Origin: Lepeophtheirus salmonis
Taxonomy: Eukaryota > Arthropoda > Copepoda > Siphonostomatoida > Caligidae
Direction: 5' to 3'
DNA length: 64,000 nucleotides
NCBI RefSeq assembly: GCF_016086655.4
Contig: NC_052141.2
Span: 6,882,001 to 6,946,000 of the forward strand
In this document: positions 9,851 to 22,560 of the stretch, one piece after another
Numbering within the stretch: position 1 is the stretch's first letter
Layout of the letters: each line of letters opens with the position of its first letter
Translations under genes and position numbers: made by a program
Notes under the pieces: generated by a model
The model's input: the letters and a program-made list of their open reading frames with translations, nothing else
What the model was told of the DNA's origin: nothing
Databases searched by the model: none

Positions 9851-11155
9851 AGGTGTGTCTTACTGTTTACAATGCAAATACACTTTTTTTCTCCTTTTTC
9901 GCGAAATTAGTATTTTGTGTCAGAATGTGAAGGCACAAAAGATATCTGAAGATATAAGATCTATCTCATGATTTTCCATATACATTAGGTTTTTTTACAT
10001 CCAAGGAACTTTTCTTTTATTTAGATGGGTCTCTATCAAGATGAAATTAATGTTTTTATAACAAAAAAGTTTCATCATTTGGAATAAAAATCCTTTGAGA
10101 TTCATGTTTTTAATTGTACATTGAATATTTTTCTATTATATAAGCTATGATATTTTTTATTATTCTGTATATGTTATAAGGGTTTTAAGAAGAGTGTCGT
10201 TTTTTATCATTTTTGATCATAAAAAACACTTCGACATAATTTTATTAATCTTACTTTTTATTTGGATATTTTTTTAAGTGCAAAAATGACTTTGAAGGAT
10301 AATTGTCCCAAATTGCTATACTCCCCAATATTTAAGAATTCAGAGGAATGAGAAAAAAGCTGAAATAAGTTATTGCATTCTGCGTTCAATGATAAATTCC
10401 ATTTTTAGCTTAATTTCCTTTCAACTGAAAGTGTTATCTACAATAGTTTCAGGAAAAGGAATATTTATACATTATTGGTCGACAAAATATTATCAAGGCC
10501 TGGAAAAGAACAAACCAATGCTGCATTTAAAGCAATTAATGAAGGAGATGTGGTAAACAAAATCAAAGCAAAGTTAACACTAAAAGCTTAAATACCGGCA
10601 AGAATAATGGAATTTGTATTCTACTCGAAAAATTACAATGTAACCTTGTCCTTTGGCGTTCAAAAATGATATATAATTCAAGATCGAGATATTTGGATTT
10701 ATATTCAAACTAACTCCAAGGTATAAACGAGAGATAGGTGATTTATGTGTTTTCAATGTAATAGTATATACCAATTCAATGCTCTTTTGAACGACTTCTC
10801 TAATGAAGATTTAGAGTCTAATAGAATATTCTTCAATTATTAGGCATATTACAAAATCCATCTCATGCAAATTTTCCAAAAATTTATTCCATTGGTCGGA
10901 GGATCTCGTTAGAGCCGTTGTCCTCGATGTTAGATTAAGTTAAGCTACATAAAGAAAAATGCTTAGCTCTCTCGAAGTTATGAGCAGTAGTCAAGAATAA
11001 TTTATAACTTAACTAAATGACATTACAAATAGAAATTGTGAAGAATTTGTCACAAAAAAGTCAAAATAATTCTGGAAATAATGGATTCAGGTGCATCTGC
11101 AAGAGGTGGGCTGTAGTCCTACCCAAATTAAGGAAATTTCGTTGTTACGATAAAT
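9851..11155. other. AT-rich intergenic stretch
   Basis: A few short protein-like stretches occur (for example around 10475-10600 on the plus strand, VDKILSRPGKEQTNAAFKAI), but they match no family I know. No repeat was identified. Confidence 0.4.
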
Positions 11156-11159
11156 TTTT

Positions 11160-11390
11160 TTCGTCATTCCAGCATAATATTTCATACTTGGTTTTTTTTT
11201 TTTTTCCCAAAAATTTTATTTTCTGTGAATAGTTAGGGATTTTGGAATTTTTTTCATATTTGAAATTTAATTTTGATTTTTTTCTTTCCAAAAAATTTAA
11301 TTTTTTATTAGCACTTTTGCATTTCTAAAATTTTTTCCCAAAAAAATTAAATTTTGGAATTTTTTTTTCAAGAAAATTTAAAAACCAAGC
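11160..11390. repeat. Degenerate T-rich tandem repeat, locus 1
   Basis: Irregular units built from AATTTTATTTTCTGTGAATAG and TTTTTTCCCAAAAA-type segments recur roughly every 50 bases. Similar units occur at 29935-30110 and inside the hAT-like element at 51127-51635, so this may be the core of a decayed copy of that element. Confidence 0.45.
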
Positions 11391-11399
11391 ACTCAAGGA

Positions 11400-14300
11400 A
11401 ATATAATTATGTTGACGCCCTTGGTATCTGCATGATAGCTTTTTAGAAGTTCAACCAGTACATTGACAGTGTCATTCAGATTGAATTGGGTACGATACGA
11501 TGAATAAAAATCCCCTTGACTACGTATACATTTCAAGATGATTATTGCCAAGACAATATAAACATAAATTATGAAAATACAATTAGTTAAACAAATACAT
11601 GTATATGAAACGTAACTGTAATTAATTAGAGCTACATAAATATACGACAGTATACTTTGATCACTAATACTAATCACTACGACTCTCCTTTTTTCTATTT
11701 AATATACAACGTGTTCTCCTTCTTTTCTTCAGGTGATAACAGGGATAACCCAAATTAAGAGTATCATAATTTGTCACACAATTCGTATATAAGGCTTATT
11801 CTCATCGACTCGATCTCTAACAGTCCAATGACTAAAAACAAAAGAAAATGTTTATTAACAACACACGCGGCTATTCGGAACTAAGGAATTTTTATCAGAG
11901 AACCCATAAAAGCCAAGTTATAAGAGATTGAAATTGTTCCCAATTTATCTGGACCACCCTGTAGAGTCAATTTTTCTTCTTTGGACAATGATTGTCAACT
12001 TCTATCGACAAATCATACATATTCACCCTTTTATATAGTAAAAAGTGTTACTATATATTACTTAAGTGTATGGTCACAGTAATGGAACGCTTAATTAACA
12101 TATTTTCTTTGAAAGGGTTATATCAGCTGCAATATCAGTCTTATAATTCAAATACATGGATTTCTGATGAATTATCCAGAACGTAAATCAATTGTGGATA
12201 ATATAATCAAATAAAAATACACAGATTTGAAAATATGTTTCTTTCAAAAATGAAATAATTGGAACTGAATAAATCTTATGTTCATAATATATTAATATGA
12301 TTGACTAAAAATATAGTTATTGGATATATCAAAAAAATAATAACCATGTATCTGATTGATATAATATTTTTTTTTACCATCTTCCACTAGGATCAGCCAG
12401 ATTTTTATTGTTGGTTTTATGTTATAAAATTGAATTGTAATAGTCTCTTAACCTAAAAAGGTTATAAAAGGTCCCTAAGGCTATGGTTATAAAAGAATTT
12501 AAATTTTTACCTGAATTAAACAGAGTTTGTTATTTTTACATTAATCAATCCAATAGTTGGATTGCAATATCCTAAAAAAATAAAGGAAGGTCATAAACTA
12601 AATTTCAATAAACTTTAAAGTTCGTTATTTTGGACATATAAATACAATTTTTTTCGAAAAAATAATTAAATGTTTGTCTTACAAATACAATTCAGCTCAC
12701 TTTATTATTTACACAGAGGATATGTAGGGTATTCAAGGAAATCCTAATTTATTCTTTAAAAATATAAATTCTTGAAACTTCAGAGCCATTAAAGTACCTC
12801 TAAATATTTATTCAAAACTGTTCAAACTTTTATCATTTTTTTTCTTTTTGTACAATTCAAAATCATTTTTGAATCTAAGCCATTTACTTTTCCAACAAAA
12901 TTAAAACTCTGGTCGCCCTACTGTTTAAATTACCAATAACAAAAAATTGGCAAGCAAAAAATATTCACCCAAGAATTTGTAGGGAAAGTGAAGGAGATTT
13001 AGAATCCCTTAAAGGATTTTACACGAGATAACTCGTTTACAAAAGAGGAACAACTTCTCTAAGCTTAGCGTACTTAAAATAAGAAATCAGATGGTTATCT
13101 CCATAAAATTTTTTGTTTCTTCCTCAACTATCATCTCTATTTAAAACCACAGTCATTTATTGAAAATAAAATTAGAAAATGGAAAAATGTATTCCACAAT
13201 ATGTCAAGTTGATAAATTAGATTAGGGCGGATATACAAACAAGAAGGGGAGCTCATAAACTTCAAACACTATTTTATTGATGTTTTCCATGATCATGACG
13301 AATTTAATTGGGATGGACGAAAGGTGTATACAGATTGAACCTTCCTTAGCTGTTCGAGTTCGTCATAATTATTATATTTCTCAATAGCTTGATGACGATT
13401 TATGACTCACCCCCTCACCCTTCTTTAAAAATTAAGAATTTAATATCAACAGCTGATGTACTGTCTCTCAGAAAGCATGCTTAATATATAATATCTCAGG
13501 TGTGAGTATTCAAGAAGTACTAGAGAAAAAAAGGGCACATATAAACCAAGTATATAAACTCAGGCATATACAAAGTGTATTCAAAAAGTAATGTACATTT
13601 ACTATGCTGGATTTAAAAAAATAATAATATGTACATACACTCCCCACGAACATATATATACCTGTACTGATTGTATGTTTTTAAATGATGTTTTGAAAAA
13701 ATTACTAAAATTGTAGGAGGCCTTAACTAAGTAGTTAAATAAGGTTCTGTAATGAGTTTCCTCAGGAATGTTGTCATTAGAAAATTGATATGATGAGAAG
13801 TGGCGATGATGGTTTCTCATCTTCCTCGAGATCCTGAGGATATACTGCACCATAGGGAGTATCACGGGAGCCCAAAATTGAGCTATCATGCATTCTGACT
13901 CTTCAAAAGTTGCAAATGGTAATTAGAAACCCGTTTCAATATTTAAAAAATCCGGGAAAAAAAAATTACCCCCCTTTTTTTTGTCTGGAAAGGTTTTTGT
14001 ATGAACTAAAAAAAATTAATTATGAAATAAACTTTTTTTTTCTTATTTATAAAAACCTTTATGTGCTTTAAAAAATGGCATTCCACAATTTGTAATTTTT
14101 TGCTAAAGTTAAATCCCTTACTTCTACAGCGAGATAAACGTTGTGCTGCCCCCGGATTTAGTGCGAAAATAGACGAAAAAGATAAAAATTACTTATGGAA
14201 AGGAGAAATTTCTGCCAATATCATATTATTTTTATTCTATAATAGTTAATATATAATAATGTGGATAACTATCCTTAATCTTTGCTGAATGCTTTTTTTA

Positions 14301-14640
14301 AACATATTATATGTAAATATATCAAACTGGGTACTGACACTTAGTTTTAAATTTCCTTAGTTTATCTCTTGATTTTAAAGTTGACAAAATGTATCCGTGT
14401 CTTTGGTTATATCTGTAAGCCTTACAGGAAGCTTTTGATACGAGTTTCACTGCCCTTTCTACAGATTGAGAATGGCTTGGATATTTCTCTAATTTCAAAG
14501 GCTTATTCTTTGCTTTCATAAGGTCTTTATCTGACCAATATGTAAGATTAGAGGAACTGAAATTATTGTCTTAGACCAATCAATCATATTCATTAAATGA
14601 TTTGATTCGTAGTTTATTATATTAGGAATTATGAGCTCTG
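11400..14640. other. Long gene-poor AT-rich stretch
   Basis: Several open frames of 60-95 codons exist (for example 11393-11677 and 13602-13889 on the minus strand) without recognisable motifs. I see no clear element boundaries. Confidence 0.4.
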
Positions 14641-14643
14641 ATC

Positions 14644-14781
14644 GAAGTTACTTTCATGACCAAACATCCCGTTCAAGTCATGGTCATCGGCACAGTGGCG
14701 TCCGACGGTAGCAAGATGCCTTGCTACTTCTTTAAGGCCAACGAGAAAGTCAACACGGACATTTACTACAATTATCCTTAG
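14644..14781 (+). pseudogene. Mariner transposase central fragment
   Basis: An open stretch of 45 codons reads EVTFMTKHPVQVMVIGTVAS, then DGSKMPCYFFKANEKVNTDI, then YYNYP-stop. This is the block between the first and second catalytic Asp of mariner transposases (KHP..VMV.G.VAS.G..MP..FF). No flanking catalytic motif is retained: left of 14640 the similarity ends, and right of 14781 the sequence becomes a different coding relic on the other strand. Confidence 0.65.
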
Positions 14782-14784
14782 AAA

Positions 14785-15480
14785 TCGGTTAAATATATAA
14801 TGGATTCGAATTCTTTCTTGATCTTCCAGAGTAGAGTGGCTATGGAAGGAACAAATTTGATGATATTTCCGGCCCAGGCCCATGACAAAGATGATGGCAG
14901 AGGGATTTCGATAGAAAGTGATGAATCTCGAGCAGCTGCGCTCATCGTTAAAGCTCTTAATTCTTCCGCATGTAATGGAGAGTCAAGATTTAATCTTTTA
15001 GCAATCAATGATTTTATAGTTAATAAGGCAAACTCCAGGGCTTTGTGGCTAAGAGAAGTATTTTCATTTGTCTTAGAAGCTCCAAATAATATATGTGTCT
15101 CTGTTAAGTTTGAAGAAATATCTTGTGTCACACAAATGTTGAATTGCATAAAAAAATAACATCTCTCAAAATAGGACAATCCGCAAAAGCATGCAGGGAG
15201 AGTTGAATATAAAATTGCAGTCTTTGCACGATAATAAAATTTGATATTATCAGTGGAAATTTGAAATTTAGTCCCGTCTGAAATTCTATAAATAGATCGG
15301 TAAATAGATTCTTCGTTCCCATGACGGAGGAAGATCGAGTAGTACCGTAAATTTATCTGACACAGACTTGACTTCCTCCGACAAATTTTGGTAAAAACTC
15401 ATTTTTAAAACCTATGGTTTTGAAAGAGTAACATATTTAAGAGACGTCTCAAGAGGAAGACGGAATCTACCTCCCCAAAA
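14785..15480 (-). pseudogene. Coding relic, possibly LINE 3' ORF
   Basis: Read from about 15480 leftward with a few frame changes, the minus strand gives continuous protein-like text: RESIFWGGRFRLPLETSLKY, PSWERRIY, YRISDGTKFQIS, KTAILYSTLPACFCGLSYFE, then the open frame 15179-14778 with ETHILFGAS and HKALEFALLTIKSLIAKRL. The layout (a Cys-containing segment, then an acid/His segment followed by EFALLTIK) resembles the region behind the RT of L1/Tx1-like LINEs, but I am not sure. The plus-strand frame over the same bases looks like its shadow. Confidence 0.35.
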
Positions 15481-16717
15481 GATAGATTCACGGCTTAAGA
15501 CATGATAAATTAAAATTTTATGATGTAGAGCAATCTTCTCTTATAAAAACGGATTCCCAAACTTAGTAACAAAAGGCATTTTAGTCTTATTTTATGAATA
15601 GTAGAATCTGAATAATAAGTATGCCTTCATTTCCATAAAATTCTCTGAATATACTCTAGAAGTGGTGTAATGTTTGTGTACACCTAGATAATTATGCATT
15701 GAAAGAGGCTTCAGAAGCCATGTAATATCAATTTTTGTTATTTTGCTGTATAAGTATATAATTAAAACAAAAGGAGACATTATCATGACTTGTAAAATAA
15801 TTTATCGAAGAGTCCACAAAAATTCATTTTCCAATCAGTGGTGAAAATTTCTTAAATATCCAACATGAAACAGTTTATTGGTACTGAGGAAATCAAGGAT
15901 AGTTCCAACAGCTATCCGACTCTCAAATGCCTAAAACATATTTTAGGAAAATTAGTTCCTAAATTAAATATCCTTTGAAGACCGTGTGAAAAAGTTTTAA
16001 GATCTCCCGTTGCTCAGTGATTACATGTTCATCAGAAACAATTTTCCTGAACGCAGTTCTAGGACATCGGTCTTCTGAAATAAATTAATTGTATCAAAAG
16101 TAATAGTTTCTATAAATAAATAAATATGATTTATCATATACTCTATATCTTTCTGGGATTTTTTTGTTTTTTTATTTCAATTAAAAATTATAAGTTTTAG
16201 ACTGAACTGTATATGATATATATTTAGAGTCGATATCTTTTATCGAAAAAAAAGAACACGAAAAAAAGGCAGGAGCAACACATATTGAACTACTGAATGT
16301 AGAACTTTGTGAATACCAGCTGCCTGTGATATGATTTGGGAGGGAGAAAAGGAAGTCCAACTCTAAAGAAGATAATCTTCTATATTTAAAATGGCATTAG
16401 TCTAGGGAAAATATTAGAATTATTTGTAAATTCAATTATATATGTATTTATATTTCATTATGGATTTTTAAAACAATTTACATCAAAGATAGGTGATAAT
16501 TCTTCTTTCAGAGGGAAATGCTAGCACTTTGACGACCGATTAAATAATAAATTAAAAGGAAAAACGAGCACGCACAAAAAGAGTTTTTCCTTTTCTAATT
16601 TTTAGAGGTAGTTTTTTTTATGACAAACAACTCCATTCTAATGATAAGTTAACTTTACAAGCATTGTGGTTTTAGTAGCAGACCTAAAAGATTAATAAGA
16701 CTTGTCTGTATTTTTGG
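15481..16717. other. AT-rich intergenic stretch
   Basis: Minus-strand text around 15840-16080 might belong to the coding relic next door, but it is too degraded to assign. Confidence 0.35.
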
Positions 16718-17749
16718 TAGGGGTGTACAAACGTATCTGTATCGAAATTGGCTTTTAATCAAGTATCGGAATTGGTTATCGGAATCGGCTCAATACTTCC
16801 GATTCCACCAATATTTAGGCATAAATATTCATATGGATATCATGACTTATTTGTGCTGATTTATGGTGACAAAATTTCGGTTTCAAATCAATAAAATAGC
16901 TAGAATATACGACATTGTTCAGACAAATTCTGAAAAAGAAAAGAGGAGGATGGGAAAAGTACTGAAAAAGATTATAAAAATTTGCAGCTATGCACAGGAA
17001 ATTTACTTCAAATACGAATTTTTAAATAATCCTATTTTGAGTGACCCGTACATTTGAATTGTATCATGAGTCCTTCAAAAAGTTCGTAACGGTAAGAGTT
17101 GGGTTGATCGGTTTACTCTGAAAGAATTAAGTAACTTTTTTTACTAAATATTTTTGTTCAATAATATTTCTTATAAGAGGATTAAAGTCGAGTCCATATT
17201 TTCTTATTCAAGTTCGAGTTATCAGTATCTGTCTGAGATCCATCAAAAAAAAGGCAAGACTCCGGACTCGAGCACTAGTTTATATATTTATCGATTCCTG
17301 GGTAAGCATATATAACTCAGTTAAGAAGTGGACACAGGTTCAAGACCATTGGATCTCATGTGGGCCGAACCCGTAAAATAATAGAAAATAGCATTTTGTT
17401 AGGGTTGCTAGTATTTTCTTAGCAGTAGGGCAGTTGAAATTAGATTTGAGGCCAAGGAGGCTGACTTTAAATATGTAACTAAAGAGGGGCATCAAACTAC
17501 TTAATATGAGCCAATCAGAAATTAATTAACACCTGAGCACAGAGAATGATTAACTTTTTTAAATTAAAATTTATTTAAAACTCTTGATAAATTTATGCGT
17601 CTTTTTCCCTATCCGTAATTAATTAAAAGTCAAACATTAAAAAATATTTTGTTATTTCTTAAGGATTCTTGTGGATTGGTATCGGAATCGTCCATAAGAT
17701 GGTATCGCAACTGGATTGAGATTAAAGTTTAGTAACGATTCATACCTCA
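16718..17749. mobile_element. Possible hAT-like non-autonomous element
   Basis: The left end reads TAGGGGTGTACAAACGTATC; the right end, read on the minus strand from 17749, gives TGAGGTATGAATCGTTAC, a diverged inverted partner. The interior has repeated words of the type TATCGGAATCG (16770-16795 and 17675-17700, subterminal at both sides), a layout seen in non-autonomous hAT elements. No transposase and no clean target duplication were seen. Confidence 0.3.
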
Positions 17750-18590
17750 TTTTTCTTTTTCAATCACTTTGAGCTTCAAATCGCTTAGAATAGATTAGAT
17801 ATTGCAGATCAATTTCAATCGACTTATGATCAAATCAGAACAAAAGTGATAAAAGGAATTTGATGTTTAGACAATAAAGGCAGGGCTATATAAATTCGAG
17901 AAAGTTTTTGACCTAGTCTCCAAGATACATGTATATATACTTAAGCTGTGGAATTCACTCCCACGAATAAAACGAATATAAAAACATAGTTTTAAAAAAA
18001 TCAAAAGAAAAATTGGCCAAGTGGCAAAAATGGGAAATAACTTTTAGCTGTTATTATACCTAATACAATTATAATTTATAATAAGGTAAAATAAGAATTA
18101 TGAACAAACATATACTCACTGCAATTAACCAAATTATTTAATTACATATATAAGTGTCGAATAAATGTGTTTCACGCCGTTTCAGTTGTAATTATAAATG
18201 TATTTACACTTATTCAATAATAAATTAATTGATAGAGTTAAACATTGACAAAAGAATTCACAATATATTTGTTTTACAAGTTAATAAAGTTGAATTAGTA
18301 TATATAGTAACATTCACATCACTGAAGACCATTGCTACCAACGTAGTTATATGTTCAAATTTCATTGTATCATACTAAAAAATTACTAATAAAAATTCGT
18401 TGAAAGAGCCTAATAGTCCAATGCTGTGGTTCTCATAACTTGAATTGATATCCATTGGAAGTATTGATTCACGGTCTTAGGTATACAAATTTGTGAATTT
18501 GTGTTCTTAGAGTAACTTCGTAATGTGTGTTCGCCCTATGAAAAATGAATTCTCTTGTATCAAAAAATTATCGTTGACCACGTGGATAGT
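17750..18590. other. AT-rich intergenic stretch
   Basis: No coding or repeat signal was recognised. Confidence 0.45.
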
Positions 18591-19690
18591 TATATACCTC
18601 TTAATTTGATTGGCAATGACGATTACAAAAGGCTTAAAAGATAAACCTAACAGTTGTATCTTAAAAGAGACCATTCACAAACTGAATTTGGCTGATATAA
18701 TGAATAAATTTTGACCCAGGAACTACTCTTGGTCAAGAGGAGAGCAAAAGTCGAGGATTGATTTTGCTCTTATCTCTCTGCAACTAAGGATTCCAGGATG
18801 GATTATAGAGGATGACGGATTCACGAAGATAATGAGAAGCAATTTGAGAAAGGTATATTCCTTTATACCACAACTTGTGAAAGGAATTGAAGTCTAACTA
18901 AATTTTATTGAAAGGTTTAAGAAGGTGTTGGGCCTTTTTATCAACAGACAAAAAAAATGACATCTTACCCATGGGACTGTGGAATCCTTCTCAAAGTCGA
19001 ATAGTTGTCTCCTTTTGAAATAAAAAGGAAGATTGAGATCTTAGGTATCGTTTGGAATAGCGACGGTGAGGGTGAAAAAAAAAAACACCTCGAGGGATAG
19101 TTGCTCAATTGTTCGTCCAAGATTATGTAAATGGAGATCCTTCAATCTTCCGACACGAATAGATCTGTACAAGACATTCGTGTTATCTAGGGTGGGTTCT
19201 ATATAAAGCCACATCTTGCCCTTTTATAGGTGAAAGAGAAATTATTGAAGAAGAAAGATTGTACATAACTTTTTTTCATAAAAGTTACATTCCAGTGATT
19301 AAAGAACAAAAAGTCAACTTGTCGGTGACATTACTAGACTTTCCATTGTGATTCCAAAAATTTATATTGGAATTTTGATCAATCTTACAAGAATCCCTGT
19401 AATTGAATGCCGCCGAACTGTGACTCATAGTGAGATCTATTGGTGGATCATGTTTAGGTCGGACTTGACAAACAATACTACTTCCAGGATATTCCAACAA
19501 AAAATTCTTTGGAATTGCGTTCCGGTTTATGTGAGTGATACCACGATTGATGTGATTAAAAAAAATCTTGGGCAAAAGTTTTTCTTCCGAAATCTACCAA
19601 ACCCAAAAGATCTAGAAGATAGTGTCTTTTTTTGTTGTTTACCTTACATGATTTTGAACAACCAAGCTTATTTGCAACAAATCCAGTGAC
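18590..19690 (+). pseudogene. L1/Tx1-like LINE relic (EN and RT thumb)
   Basis: Read with frame changes, the plus strand gives LIGNDDYKRLKDKPNSCILK, LKETIHKLNLADIMNKF, then NYSWSRGEQKSRIDFALIS (18721-18777), the last part of an APE-type endonuclease of L1/Tx1-like LINEs (Y-S/T-W-S-R-G...S-R-I-D). After a deletion of the central RT it continues with FKKVLGLFIN (about 18915-18945), a DILPMGLWNPSQSR segment, IKRKIEILGIVWNS and FNLPTRIDLYKTFVLSR (about 19140-19190), which correspond to the RT thumb region. The open frame 19348-19689 follows and is probably the C-terminal ORF region. Many stops are present. Confidence 0.55.
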
Positions 19691-19989
19691 GTAAGTGAAT
19701 ACTTGTTTTTCTCATTACTTTGAGCGATCCAGTAGTTGATCATCCTTGATTTTTTTACCTTCATCTTCTAGGATAATAATCAATATCCTTATCTTCATGA
19801 TTTCATTTTTCATACTCATAAGTATTAAGATATTCAGCTATCCTTTCACCTTCTTCAAGCAGCAATTGTATTATATTATTTCGTATGTCAATATCATCTT
19901 GATTATAGTTATTTTCTTCTGGTTCATCTTACAGAGAAATTTTATCAAGAGTACTTTTTATCTGATTCAAAATAGAGGAATCATATTAT

Positions 19990-20823
19990 TCAGTTTCTAA
20001 TTGACATTTAACAACGGCGGTTGAAATAGCAAATTGTGATGAATTGGATATAACTAACATACGAAATCAACCCATAAATTTCACAGAGTTAAGATGCTGG
20101 TGAAATCCACCAATTCTTTGGATACGTAAGAATTTTTTTTCAATGATATCTTGATTACATCGAGCTGGCAAAATATATTCAGTGGTAGTATTTGGCACGT
20201 AAGATCACCATGCAAATTCATGAGAGACTAGGATGATATGGTAATTACCTTTTGATACGGTTATAATTTAGTTTTCTTGTTTCTCGTAACCGGTAGTTGC
20301 CTCATGGATAAAATGATCTTGATGTTGTCAACGAGAAACTTCTTTTGCTTTTCAAGGCACTTTCCAATTCCGCTTCCAGCATCATTCTCTGTATCGTAAG
20401 GACCATGACTGAACATAACATCAGACCAAGAATTGATTAAATCCACAAAATTAGCAACATTTTGAGAGTCTTCTTCATTGGGAAATAATAAACGAAGACT
20501 CATGGCAGAGCTCTTGCTAAACAGTTGTGTGTTGTCTTGCATTATTTACCCGATGGCAATGTTTAGAGGTCAATTGATAATTCATTCGTAACTCATTATT
20601 GTCAATTTGTAGAATTCTTTTCAGAGATTCTGGTTTATGACTGTGCCAGTTCGTAGTTTGAAGCCATCATCGATAAAGTGATTTCTTAATAGCTTGATTA
20701 ACTAAGGAACATCTGCAAAAAGTAATTTGAGCGACTGGAATCCGCCGGATTTACGACTGAAATTTGATCAACTGTTATCCCCAACTCTTTCCACAATCTT
20801 TGATTTTTCGTCCCCATGTCAGA
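19990..20823 (-). pseudogene. P-element/THAP9-like transposase relic
   Basis: Reading leftward from 20823: SDMGTKNQRLWKELGI (equivalent to the family's catalytic-region motif D-M-G...N...LW..LGI), then FADVP and LIKLLRNHFIDDGFKLRTG (20715-20645), then the open frame 20542-20261 with QLFSKSSAMSLRLLF, NVANFVDLINSWSDVM and CLEKQKKFLVDNI, then EYILPARCNQDIIEKKFLRI and QRIGGFHQHLNSVKFMG (about 20185-20085). That order (D-M-G, V-P-H-L-hK-hhRN, LIN..FD, then Q-D-hhE..F..IR..GG...P..hQF) is diagnostic for P-element and THAP9 transposases. Frameshifts and stops separate the blocks. The N-terminal THAP domain and first part of the catalytic domain are not seen. Confidence 0.7.
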
Positions 20824-20829
20824 AAAAAA

Positions 20830-22040
20830 TTAAGTATTTTTTTATTCCTATTTTTTCTAGCTTTGAAATAATTTCGAACAATAAATGAGCAAATTAATTT
20901 TATCCGAAATTTTCGTATGAAAGAGCATATTTTAAGCACGCTAGAAACATTTTCCAGTAAACATTTCGTTCTAAATTAATTGAAAGGTTGGAAAATATCT
21001 ACGAAATCTCAAGTATTTATCATTTTCAGATCAAGTACTAATTTTTGGTAACAAACATTTGTAAATGTTGCTAATCAGAGGAAATTACAGGGGTTCTGAT
21101 CGTTTAAGTAGCTGAAGTATTTTGGTGGGCTTCAGTTTGTTTTCTTCAAAATAAACAATAAAGAATATAATTTTATGTATCACTTAAGAAAAGGGACTTC
21201 AATGGAATTATTTTAACTCAGCAAGATTACTTTAAAATTGAAACTTCTGAATCTCTTTAAAAATAGAGAATGTTGTATTAAAAAAAAATCATTTTCAAAT
21301 GGTGATAGATGTCAAAAAATTCCCTTTGAAGACTGAAACTTTACAGGCATTACTTTTTTATCATAATACCACAAAAGATCGAATTGACAGGTCACCCTAA
21401 ACATTGGACACCCTAGTACACACGTTAAAATAAAAATTTGGCAGAAGTTGACCTTTTTTGTAACCTTTGACCTTTTATATGTCCTTAAAACTGTACTTTA
21501 AAATGTCAAAATAATATATAACCATTGTTTTAAGCATGGGCTAAGATTGAATTTGATTTTAACACCTAATAAAAAGAGGTATTCAAAGTAATCGTACCAT
21601 TCGTAGGGATCCCATCTGGGAAATAATTTATTTAGATTAAATAGATTTTGTAAACAAAAAAGCTTAAAAGGATTCCATCCAGCATTAAAAAACTATAAAA
21701 AATATTGAAGTAATTATCACTTAGTGAAGATGTCTTGCAAAAACACATCCTCACCAGATTTTCGTATGTGGTAACTGGATTAGATATATTTATTTATTTG
21801 TTCGATTTATTGTCGACTCATGATAAAATATAATATGATAAAATCTTTGAACAGAATATGGTAAAATGAAATGATATAATGTGATATAATAAAATGAGAT
21901 AATATGAATAAAATTAAATATAATAATAAGGAGGAATTGTGATTTAAAATTAATTAGTAAAACTATTTGATAGAATTTAATCATAAATGCACAAAATAAA
22001 AAACGAAAACAAAATTACATCTGTGATTCCTAGTGTGGAA
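20830..22040. other. AT-rich intergenic stretch
   Basis: No gene recognised. The block at 21800-21910 is rich in repeated TGATATAAT-type words. Confidence 0.45.
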
Positions 22041-22560
22041 TTAAAGTAGGTGTGGATTATTTTTTAAAAGTCTCTTAAAACTATAAAGTGAAGACGTTTC
22101 TCTCACCTCTTCGGGGAGGCAATTTCCTATCCGAATAGTTCTATTGGAAAAACTATGTTGGAGGTAATTAGTATGTTCAAATGGCTGAACTAAGTAAAAA
22201 TCGGAAGACGACCTAGTGATGTACAACTTACTACATACTTTGTGCTGGATGTTACAACTAGTAAGACAATGAATAACTTTAAACATCATAACCAAATCTT
22301 GAAGTTTTCTTCCTCTTTTCAAGCGACAACAGTCTCACTAGATGTAAACCCGCCTCATAGAAATACATAGCCGCATACCATCTTAATAAAGCGTTTTTGT
22401 ACATTTTCAAGAGCTTTGATTTCCTTTTCTATAGATTGTATTCCAGAACTGAGAAGCGTAGTTTAAAATAAGCATAATATATGCTTCAAAAAGTTTCTCT
22501 GTCAACTTCATATTTCTCGTTTTAAACCCAAGCGCTATGTTTCCTTCGCTAATAATATTG
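22041..22560 (-). pseudogene. CR1-like LINE 3' end (RT thumb to C-terminus)
   Basis: Reading leftward: EKLFEAYIMLILNYASQFWN, then KEIKALENVQKRF-type text (around 22440-22400) and the open frame 22322-22041 with KRGRKLQDLVMMFKVIH, QPFEHTNYLQHSFSNRTIRI, GNCLPEEVRETSSLYSFKRL. These are the standard closing blocks of CR1/Jockey-group reverse transcriptases (hNYaSQFW, the EkVQkRF line, RGDLI.hFKI, F..R....WN.LP..V....S...FK..L). The upstream RT palm with its YxDD is missing. It is a typical 5'-truncated dead copy. Confidence 0.65.

Noticed and set aside
13602..13889. 95-codon minus-strand frame next to GTATTCAAAAAGTAATGTAC
   Set aside because: The nearby sequence resembles a mariner terminus, but the protein text has no catalytic or HTH motif that I can defend.
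14800..15159. 119-codon plus-strand frame opposite the minus-strand relic
   Set aside because: The minus strand gives more protein-like text that continues upstream in related frames; the plus frame looks like its mirror.
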